Below are positions 8,038 through 14,996 of a DNA stretch of 64,000 bases, piece by piece; within the stretch, counting starts at the first letter, position 1, and each line of letters opens with the position of its first letter. Source of the stretch: Kiritimatiellia bacterium (GTDB lineage: Bacteria; Verrucomicrobiota; Kiritimatiellia; JAAZAB01); assembly GCA_028718125.1 (NCBI GenBank), contig JAQUMN010000004.1, forward strand, positions 79,993 through 143,992. Reading direction: 5' to 3'. The translations under genes were made by a program, and so were the position numbers. The notes beneath the pieces are model-generated. The model was given only the letters and a program-made list of their open reading frames with translations, searched no databases and had not been told where the DNA came from.

Positions 8038-9312
8038 TCATTTTGCGTATGCCCGCGCCACTTTCTGGAAAATGGCGACGATATCGGCAACTTCCCGGTT
8101 GCCCCAGCTTTCACGCACGACCAGGTCAAAGTGCGTATCCAGGGCCGCCAGCGCGTTGGGACAGGGGAAAGCCCGGTCAGGATTGCCCCGGTATTGCGGC
8201 GCGGTCCACGGCAGGGTGCTCGTGCCGAACACGCGTCGCCGGCGATACCAGTCCTGCATGTGGCAGGGATTGACATAGCGGGCACGTACCAGCAGGCCTT
8301 CGGCGGCCAATGCCTTACAGAAGGTCGCCTTATCGCAAGTTGCGGCCTCGGGATTAAACCGCAGGCGGAAATACCAGTAGCTTGGCTTGGCCCCGGCCAC
8401 CGCAGGCGGGAGTGACACGGACTTCAACCCGCGCAGGCCCTTGGCAATCCGGCTGGCCAGGTCACGGCGCCGCGAGACGATCATCGGCAGTTTGCGCAAC
8501 TGAACGCGCCCTATTACGGCCGACAGGTCGTTGAGATTGAAATTGAGCGATGCCACTGCATTGGTTGCGCCCGCGGGCAATCCAAACGGCTTGCCGCGAT
8601 CGGAGGCCCGGCGGGCTTCCCAATAGAGTTTTTCACGGCGCGTAAACACCACGCCGCCCTGGCCGCCCGTGCAGTGATGCTTGCCAAACATCGTGGAAAA
8701 AGCGGCGATATCACCGAACGTGCCCACCAGACGCCCATTAAGCCGCGCGCCATGCGCTTGGGCGCAATCTTCCACCACGGGCAGTTTGCGCCGGCGGGCG
8801 ACTTTGAGAATACCCGGCATGTCGGCCGGTTCGCCGTAAATATGCGCCACGACAATTGCGCTCGTCCGCGGGGTGATAACGGCCGCGATTTCTTTCGGCC
8901 CGGGCGAGAACTGGCCCGGCGCGGCATCGGCAATAACCGGAATGCAGTTCATGAGCGGGATCGGCATAACGCCGCCCGGATCGGTGATCGGGCCGACAAT
9001 GATTTCTGAAAAAGGTTTCAGGTTAAGGGCACGTAGGGCCACATAAACGGCCGTCGTGCCGGAATTGACGGCATCCGCATAACCGCCGCCCATGGCGTCG
9101 GCGAATTCACGGCAATAGGCTTCTTCTTCCGGCCCGTTGTAGCCAAAGGCATTGCCGGAGGCAATGGCACGGTCAAACAAGGCATCTACGGCTGATTTCT
9201 CCTCCCGGCCAATCAGGTGGCGGTTCGGCCAGGGGGTGGTCCGTACTTTGGGGCCTCCCTGCAGGGCGAGACGAACGGCGGGCTTGACGGCGCGGCGCGA
9301 ATTCTTTTTCAT
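8038..9312 (-). CDS. DegT/DnrJ/EryC1/StrS-family aminotransferase
   Basis: PLP-dependent fold-type I enzyme of 424 residues, usually acting on keto-sugars or cyclitols. Family motifs are NSGTTAVYVALRAL, the ring-stacking and aspartate region VVEDCAQAHGA, and the Schiff-base lysine in FSTMFGKHHCTGGQGG, with the usual glycine-rich tail. The arginine- and lysine-rich first 12 residues are extra to the fold. Sugar pathway partners (dehydratase, acyltransferase) are absent; its neighbour is an amidohydrolase. Similar pairs of DegT aminotransferase and amidohydrolase outside surface-polysaccharide clusters are of unknown role, so the substrate is open. Confidence 0.85.
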   Translation of the reverse strand: MKKNSRRAVKPAVRLALQGGPKVRTTPWPNRHLIGREEKSAVDALFDRAIASGNAFGYNGPEEEAYCREFADAMGGGYADAVNSGTTAVYVALRALNLKPFSEIIVGPITDPGGVMPIPLMNCIPVIADAAPGQFSPGPKEIAAVITPRTSAIVVAHIYGEPADMPGILKVARRRKLPVVEDCAQAHGARLNGRLVGTFGDIAAFSTMFGKHHCTGGQGGVVFTRREKLYWEARRASDRGKPFGLPAGATNAVASLNFNLNDLSAVIGRVQLRKLPMIVSRRRDLASRIAKGLRGLKSVSLPPAVAGAKPSYWYFRLRFNPEAATCDKATFCKALAAEGLLVRARYVNPCHMQDWYRRRRVFGTSTLPWTAPQYRGNPDRAFPCPNALAALDTHFDLVVRESWGNREVADIVAIFQKVARAYAK

Positions 9313-9602
9313 GTCCGGGATTCCCTTTAGGTGTTAACAAACGCCCTGCAATTCAAGCATATCTTCCCGCGATGTCAATGTAAAAGAGGCATGGAAACGC
9401 GGGCAGGAAACCAGCGGCGTCGCAGTCCCTATACCCGCCCACGGCGAGGTGACCGGGACACCCTCCAATATCGCGAAAAATTGGCATTCGTGCCAGGAGC
9501 AGCTTGCCCGCCATAGCCCCCTGGCGACGGCGGGAATTCCCGCGAGACCGTTTTTGACACAGCCGCAGGAAAACTGGGGCGAAGGCGAAACGAAAATTCC
9601 GC
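9313..9602. other. Intergenic stretch with a foldback-repeat remnant
   Basis: About 290 bases without a supportable gene. At 9411-9450 the segment with TATACCCGCC and TGACCGGGA resembles the flank seen beside the foldback elements at 13045 and 37845 (GGTATCGGGAC/GTCCCGATACC), so it is probably a decayed copy. Short reading frames here overlap the repeat and are not convincing. Confidence 0.4.
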
Positions 9603-9630
9603 TTGCCAACAGAATAGCATTGACTATAAT
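9603..9630 (+). promoter_or_regulatory. Putative sigma-70-type promoter for the glycogen island
   Basis: TTGCCA at 9603-9608, a 16-base spacer and a consensus TATAAT at 9625-9630. It lies 114 bases before the CBM48 gene. The leader then carries hairpins at 9654-9680 (TTGACC/GGTCAA) and 9714-9726 (CTGAC/GTCAG), the second just ahead of the ribosome binding site. Confidence 0.5.
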
Positions 9631-9743
9631 AACCGGTATCGATGCAAGAATAATTGACCTTGCGTCTTGCTTGCGGTCAAGCAGTACCGGTAAGCAAACC
9701 CTGTTGGAAACACTGACTTTGTCAGTAAAAAAGGAGAACTGCC

Positions 9744-10034
9744 ATGAGAAAAGCAATGAAAACCGCGCTTACCGCCAAACGCGTGACGTTCCGAGTCACG
9801 GCTAATCCGAAGAGCTCTGTGTCGCTTGCGGGCACGTTCAACCAGTGGGATGTTAAGCGGCATCCGATGAAAGACACCGGCGGCACCGGCACCTACACGA
9901 TCACCCTGATGCTCCCCAAGGGGGAACATGAGTACAAGTTTGTGATCAACGGGAACTGGGTCGTGGACCCCGAATGCCGCAATTGGGTCCGCAACACCTG
10001 CGGGACACTCAATAGCGTCATCAAGGTGGAATAG
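9744..10034 (+). CDS. Stand-alone CBM48 (glycogen-binding) protein
   Basis: A 96-residue protein that is almost entirely one carbohydrate-binding module of the isoamylase-N/AMPK-beta type: VTFRVTANPKSSVSLAGTFNQWD with the characteristic GxFNxW, then YTITLMLPKGEHEYKFVINGNWVVDPE. The tryptophans and the YKF segment form the usual glucan-contact face. A strong AAGGAGA ribosome binding site sits nine bases before the ATG. It precedes glycogen phosphorylase, synthase and branching enzyme genes on the same strand, so it most likely tethers or regulates enzymes on glycogen granules. It has no catalytic domain and no signal peptide. Confidence 0.9.
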   Translation: MRKAMKTALTAKRVTFRVTANPKSSVSLAGTFNQWDVKRHPMKDTGGTGTYTITLMLPKGEHEYKFVINGNWVVDPECRNWVRNTCGTLNSVIKVE

Positions 10035-10119
10035 CCGGTACTTCACCTGCGTTTTCCCAAATGGTTCAAAAGGGGGTAACACTCTATACCGTGTCATCTC
10101 TGAAAGCGCGAAGTAGCTC

Positions 10120-10163
10120 CGAGGAATCTCAAATGTGTCAACGATTTGTGGCTTAAGATTCCT
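10120..10163. repeat. Inverted repeat upstream of glycogen phosphorylase
   Basis: GAGGAATCT (from about 10120) and AGATTCCTC (to about 10163) can form a 9-bp stem. It lies in the 267-base gap between the CBM48 gene and glgP; no T run follows, so a leader structure or attenuator is as likely as a terminator. Confidence 0.4.
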
Positions 10164-10301
10164 CTCTTCGTTCGGAATGAATAGTAAAACTGTTACACAA
10201 TAGTTGCGTCTTTCGAACCATGCCCGTTTTTAAATTTGCTTTCCCGGGCCTTCCCGTGTTTTCTTCTTGAACCTCGGGCCAGAAGAGTGTTTTATCGCGG
10301 T

Positions 10302-12899
10302 ATGCAAACACTGCAACTGTTCACAATTGCCCCCGCAATTCCCGAAAAACTCCTTTTTCTGGAAGCCCTCGCCCGCAATCTGTGGTGGTCCTGGAATCCC
10401 GATGCCAACGAACTGTTCCGCCGGATCAACCGCGAACTCTGGAAGGAGACCAAGTTCAATCCGGTTCTGTTCCTGAGCCGCGTACCTCAGGAGCGGCTGA
10501 CGGCGCTGGCCGCCGACGAAAGCTTCATGGCCCACCTGGTGCGTGTGCGCCAGGCCTTCGAGAAGGAAACCCTTCAACCGGCCGAAACGCGCAGTCCCGT
10601 GTATGCGCCAGGCGACTGCATCGCCTATTTCTGCGCCGAGTTTGGCGTCCACGAAAGCCTGCCGCTCTTTGCCGGCGGCCTGGGCGCGTTAGCCGGCGAC
10701 CACCTGAAGTCCGCCTCCAACATGGGTTTGCCGCTTGTCGCTGTAGGCCTCCTGTATCGGCAGGGCTATTTCCGCCAGTACCTGAACAACGACGGCTGGC
10801 AACAGGAAGTTTATCCTGAAAACGAAATTCATAACCTGCCCCTGGAACGGGTGTTTAAGCCCGACGGCAAGCCGCTGACCGTTCACATTCCCGCACCGGG
10901 CCACGCTCTGCACGCAGCCGTTTGGAAAGTACAGGTGGGCCGTATTCCGATCATCCTGCTTGATTCCAATATCCCGGAAAATCCGCCCGATTGGCACGAT
11001 GTTACCCGCCAACTATACGGCGGCGACCATCGCACGCGCCTCCTGCAGGAGATTCTGCTCGGCATCGGCGGCCTGCACGCCCTGTACGAGATGGGGCTCG
11101 AACCGCAGGTTTGCCACATGAACGAGGGCCACTCCGCATTCATAAGCCTGGAACGGCTGGCGCACCTCATGGGCAAATATGGTCTTGATAAAAAAACGGC
11201 GCTGGAAATCATCGTGCGCACCAATGTGTTCACAACGCACACTCCCGTGGCCGCCGGCCATGACGAATTTCCCCTGGATATGCTCCGCCCGTTTTTTGAG
11301 GCTCTGCATACGAGCATGGATGACCTGCTGAGCCTGGGCCGCGCCGCGCGCGCCGGCGACGGCGTCCCCGTCTCGATGACGGTGCTGGCTTTGCGCCTCT
11401 CGCAATACTGCAACGGCGTCAGCCGCCTGCACGGCGCTGTGGCGCGCCGCATGTGGGCGCACCTGTGGCCCGGACGGCCGGAAGATGAAGTTCCCATCAC
11501 CTCCATCACCAATGGCGTGCACTCGCCTTCATGGTTATCGCCGGAAAATATCCTGTTATTCGACCGTTACCTTGGTCCTAAGTGGCACACCAAGCCCGGG
11601 GATGCATCCATGCTTGAGCGGATCGACCAGATTCCCGACGAGGAACTCTGGCGTGCCCACGAACTCAGCCGCGCCAGCCTGATCCGCGAATGCCGCGAAT
11701 GGATGGCGCGCCAATTACATCGCCGCAACGCCGGCAAGGCCGAACTGGAAAAGGCCAATGCAATGCTCGATCCCGATATCCTGACCATCGGGTTTGCCCG
11801 GCGGTTTGCCACTTACAAGCGCGCCGGATTGTTCCTGCACGATGCGGCGCGGTTCGAGGCGTTGTTGACCGGCAAAACGCCGATTCAGGTAATCTTCGCC
11901 GGCAAGGCTCATCCGCGCGACAACGAGGGCAAGGAAATCATCCGCCAGATTGTACACTTCTCGCGGCGCGCCAAGGTCTGCCACCGGATTGTTTTTATCG
12001 AGGATTACGATATCGACGTGGCGCGTTTCCTGGTCCAGGGCGTGGACGTGTGGCTCAATACGCCGCGCCGCCCGCTGGAAGCCAGCGGCACCTCCGGCAT
12101 GAAGGCGGCCGTCAACGGCGCGCTGAACGTCAGTATCCTGGACGGCTGGTGGGACGAGGCCTACTCGCCCGAGCGCGGATGGAGTATCGGGCACGGCGAG
12201 GAATATCAAGATGCCGGTTACCAGGATGCCGTGGAAAGCCAGGCGCTCTACAATTTGATCGAGAGCGAGGTAATTCCATGCTTTTACACGCGGGTTAACG
12301 ACCACTTGCCGGCGCCGTGGGTCAAGATGATGAAGGCCGCTATCAAGATGGCGTTTGTCAATTTCAGCTCTCATCGCATGGTGCGGGAATACGAGGAGCG
12401 GTTTTACATTCCGGCCCTCCAACGGGGCCGAACGCTCCTGGCCGACAACGCGGCCGAGGCCCACGCCCTGGTCAAGCAGCACGCGCGTTTGGTCCGGCTC
12501 TGGCCGCAAATTCGCGTTGGCCATCCACGTCCGTCCCGACCTCCCGAAGAGTCGGGACTAAGCTCCATCGTCGCGGGCGGGCCGGCGACGCAGACCGAGT
12601 TGGGATGCCTGCGCGTGGGCGACGCATTTACCGTGACCGTTCCGGTGCACCTGGGCGAACTGCGCCCCGAGGAAGCGGAGGTTGAGCTCTTCTACGGCCA
12701 GGTGAATATGAATGGCGCCATCACGGCCAGTCACCGGCAGCCGATGACCACCAACCGGAAAACGGACGATGGACAGCATATCTTCGAGTGCCGACTGGAA
12801 TGCGGAACGACCGGCCGTTACGGCTTTACCGTGCGCATCATTCCCCACGGCGACGCTTGGACGCAAAACCTGCCGGGCCTTATGACTTGGGCAGAGTAG
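10302..12899 (+). CDS. glgP: Alpha-glucan (glycogen) phosphorylase, DUF3417-containing type
   Basis: GT35 enzyme releasing glucose 1-phosphate from glycogen or maltodextrin. The ATG at 10302 gives 865 residues. The amino end carries the DUF3417 module typical of the short bacterial and archaeal phosphorylases (LEALARNLWWSWNPDANELF). The catalytic core has FCAEFGVHESLPLFAGGLG, HMNEGHSAF and the PLP-lysine site EASGTSGMKAAVNG near residue 600. An extra carboxy-terminal beta domain follows (after about residue 740). At the junction (12533-12558) a TCCCGAC hairpin repeat is read in frame as part of PRPSRPPEESGLSS. It is in series with the CBM48, synthase and branching-enzyme genes. Confidence 0.93.
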   Translation: MQTLQLFTIAPAIPEKLLFLEALARNLWWSWNPDANELFRRINRELWKETKFNPVLFLSRVPQERLTALAADESFMAHLVRVRQAFEKETLQPAETRSPVYAPGDCIAYFCAEFGVHESLPLFAGGLGALAGDHLKSASNMGLPLVAVGLLYRQGYFRQYLNNDGWQQEVYPENEIHNLPLERVFKPDGKPLTVHIPAPGHALHAAVWKVQVGRIPIILLDSNIPENPPDWHDVTRQLYGGDHRTRLLQEILLGIGGLHALYEMGLEPQVCHMNEGHSAFISLERLAHLMGKYGLDKKTALEIIVRTNVFTTHTPVAAGHDEFPLDMLRPFFEALHTSMDDLLSLGRAARAGDGVPVSMTVLALRLSQYCNGVSRLHGAVARRMWAHLWPGRPEDEVPITSITNGVHSPSWLSPENILLFDRYLGPKWHTKPGDASMLERIDQIPDEELWRAHELSRASLIRECREWMARQLHRRNAGKAELEKANAMLDPDILTIGFARRFATYKRAGLFLHDAARFEALLTGKTPIQVIFAGKAHPRDNEGKEIIRQIVHFSRRAKVCHRIVFIEDYDIDVARFLVQGVDVWLNTPRRPLEASGTSGMKAAVNGALNVSILDGWWDEAYSPERGWSIGHGEEYQDAGYQDAVESQALYNLIESEVIPCFYTRVNDHLPAPWVKMMKAAIKMAFVNFSSHRMVREYEERFYIPALQRGRTLLADNAAEAHALVKQHARLVRLWPQIRVGHPRPSRPPEESGLSSIVAGGPATQTELGCLRVGDAFTVTVPVHLGELRPEEAEVELFYGQVNMNGAITASHRQPMTTNRKTDDGQHIFECRLECGTTGRYGFTVRIIPHGDAWTQNLPGLMTWAE
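12533..12558. repeat. TCCCGAC hairpin repeat inside glgP
   Basis: GTCCCGAC (12533-12540) and GTCGGGAC (12551-12558) form an 8-bp stem in coding sequence. The same pattern recurs outside genes at 13010-13035 and 23252-23277. The peptide it encodes lies in a linker before the carboxy-terminal domain. Confidence 0.65.
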
Positions 12900-13009
12900 A
12901 AACCAGACGACAGATGACTCGCCTGGGCGAAGCGCTCCGGCGGAACCTGGCGGACGACAGAAAACGAAGCGAACGCCCAACGTTGAATAAAACAAGGATT
13001 GGGGTTTTT

Positions 13010-13035
13010 ATCCCGACTCTCCGAGAGGTCGGGAT
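13010..13035. repeat. TCCCGAC hairpin repeat between glgP and glgA
   Basis: ATCCCGACTCTCC pairs with the following GAGAGGTCGGGAT, a nearly perfect hairpin. It directly follows a run GGGGTTTTT, so it may serve in transcription ending in the reverse direction. Same family as the copies at 12533 and 23252. Confidence 0.65.
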
Positions 13036-13044
13036 GTGACCGCG

Positions 13045-13283
13045 TTGCGATATATCGGGCGTAGCCCCGATCACGCCGCTTCGACGGGTATCGGGACGAA
13101 GCTCGATGCAACCGTGTGTCGAATTCGGTTTCCGCCGGAGGCGGATTCGGAAAAGCAAGGCAAGCTTGGGCCGAATGCGGGTGCGCCGCGCGAAGCATTG
13201 GACTCGTGTCCCTGCGAGGGCGGGAAACCCGCAGGCGGACCAAGATCGCCATTGCCTTTTCCGAACCGAATTCGACACACTGC
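13045..13283. repeat. Foldback repeat, type 1, copy A
   Basis: Terminal arms GTGTGTCGAATTCGGTT (13114-13130) and AACCGAATTCGACACAC (13264-13280) are perfect inverted repeats, with a second, inner pair near 13148 and 13240 (GGAAAAGCAAGGC against GCCATTGCCTTTTCC). The span from arm to arm is 167 bases. It is preceded by a flank starting CGATATATCGGGCGTAGC at about 13046 that also precedes copy B. No protein is encoded. It fills most of the 430-base gap between glgP and glgA. Confidence 0.85.
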
Positions 13284-13330
13284 CGACGGAAGGCAAGGGC
13301 CGGGCGGAATGACAGAGGAGGAATATACCC

Positions 13331-14842
13331 GTGGCAAGCACGCACAACCCGCGCATCCTGATCGTCACGCCGGAGATCACTTATCTCCCGCACGGCATGG
13401 GCAATATGGCCAACTACCTCGTGGCCAAGGCGGGCGGACTGGCCGACGTCTCCGCGGCGCTGGTCAGCGCCCTGTTCGAGGCCGGCGCCGACGTCCACGT
13501 GGCCCTGCCGCATTATCGCCAGATGTTCAATTTCAACATCGGAAACCTGATCAGCGACGAACTGCGCGCCTACAAGACCAAGCTGCCGGACGAGCGCATC
13601 CACCTAGCCGAAGACCGCATTTTCTATTACCGCTCCAACGTCTACAACGCGCACGAGGAGGAAAACCCCAACCTGGCCCTGGCCTTCCAGCGGGAGGTGA
13701 TCAACAACATCATCCCGCGTGTCCAGCCGAACCTGATCCATTGCAACGACTGGATGACGGGGCTCATCCCGGCCCTGGCCCGGCGCCTGAAGATTCCCTG
13801 CCTCTTCACCGTGCACAACATCCACTCCCTGAAAACCACCCTGGCCCGCATCGAGGAAAGCGGCATAGACGCCGCCGAGTTCTGGCGCTTCCTGTATTAC
13901 CAGTGGATGCCGCACGCCTACGAGGAAAGCCGCGACCGTAATCCGGTGGATTTCCTGGTCAGCGGCATTTTTGCCGCGCACTTCATCAACACCGTCAGCC
14001 CTACGTTTCTTAATGAACTGACCGAGAGCCGGTTCGATTTCGTGGATGGCGCCCTGCGCTACGAGCTGGCCAACAAACTCGCCGCCGGCTGCGCCACGGG
14101 CATCCTGAACGCGCCTAATCCATCCTATGACCCCGCGACCGATCCCGCCCTGCCCTGCCGCTACGGCGCAGAAGACTGTTTGCGCGGCAAGCTCAAAGCT
14201 AAGCACGCGCTCCAGAAACAGGTGGAACTGGCGCGCGCCGACACCTCGCCGCTTTTCTTCTGGCCGTCGCGCTTGGACCCGGTCCAGAAAGGCTGCCAAC
14301 TGTTGGCCGACATCCTTTTTGCGGTGGTGGATAAGTACCGGCGCGAGGGCTTGCAGATTGTCTTTGTGGCCAACGGCTCGTTCCAGACCAATTTCCACGA
14401 CATCGTCCGCCGGCACAGCCTGCAATCTCGCGTGGCAGTCTGTAATTTCAGCGAAAGCCTGTCGCGCCTGGCCTATGCGGCCTCCGATTTCGTGCTCATG
14501 CCGTCCCGGTTCGAGCCCTGCGGCCTGCCGCAGATGATCAGTTGCAAGTACGGGAGTCTGCCGTTGGCGCACGACACGGGCGGCATTCACGACACGATTA
14601 CGCCGCTGGATATCGGAAAAAACACCGGGAACGGATTTCTGTTCCGCGATTACGACCGCCAGGCCCTGAGCTGGGGCTTTGACCAAGCTATGGCGTTTTT
14701 CCGCCAGCCTGAGGACGTGCGCACGCAGCAGATCGCCCGGATTATGCGCGACAGCGCCGAACGCTTCACGCACCCCGTCACGGCCAGGAAATATCTCCAA
14801 CTTTACGAAACTATGCTGGACCGGCCGTTGATCCGGGGATAG
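13331..14842 (+). CDS. glgA: Glycogen synthase (GT5)
   Basis: Transfers glucose from ADP- or UDP-glucose to the non-reducing end of glycogen. The start is a GTG with a strong AGAGGAGG ribosome binding site about 11 bases upstream, just outside the foldback repeat. The ADP-glucose-binding KAGGLADV motif (about residue 34) is in place after IVTPEITYLPHGMGNMA, a longer amino-terminal loop than in Escherichia coli. The acceptor-side region HCNDWMTGLIPALA, and the carboxy-domain motif PSRFEPCGLPQMISCKYG with its catalytic glutamate, are present. 503 residues, close to the usual length. Lies between the phosphorylase and the branching enzyme. Confidence 0.93.
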   Translation: MASTHNPRILIVTPEITYLPHGMGNMANYLVAKAGGLADVSAALVSALFEAGADVHVALPHYRQMFNFNIGNLISDELRAYKTKLPDERIHLAEDRIFYYRSNVYNAHEEENPNLALAFQREVINNIIPRVQPNLIHCNDWMTGLIPALARRLKIPCLFTVHNIHSLKTTLARIEESGIDAAEFWRFLYYQWMPHAYEESRDRNPVDFLVSGIFAAHFINTVSPTFLNELTESRFDFVDGALRYELANKLAAGCATGILNAPNPSYDPATDPALPCRYGAEDCLRGKLKAKHALQKQVELARADTSPLFFWPSRLDPVQKGCQLLADILFAVVDKYRREGLQIVFVANGSFQTNFHDIVRRHSLQSRVAVCNFSESLSRLAYAASDFVLMPSRFEPCGLPQMISCKYGSLPLAHDTGGIHDTITPLDIGKNTGNGFLFRDYDRQALSWGFDQAMAFFRQPEDVRTQQIARIMRDSAERFTHPVTARKYLQLYETMLDRPLIRG

Positions 14843-14843
14843 C

Positions 14844-14871
14844 GACCAGACGACAGACGACGGACGACAGA
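14844..14871. repeat. Heptamer tandem run downstream of glgA
   Basis: Four 7-base units of the form CGACRGA from 14844 to 14871, starting right after the glgA stop. It is the reverse complement of the family found in the first codons of glgB (15061-15116) and related to the run in mfd (41095-41129). Confidence 0.7.
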
Positions 14872-14996
14872 CACCAGCCATGAGAAGAAAGAAAGCGCAC
14901 GGAAAACCAGATGTGATCAACACGTGATTCGTAGCCACGCCGGCTTGTCCCGCCGAAGCGGATTCGCGCTAGCGGATGAGGACGTGGAGTAATTTC

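Noticed and set aside
13045..13283. Foldback elements considered as insertion sequences
   Set aside because: They are shorter than 250 bases and encode no transposase; only non-autonomous elements remain possible.
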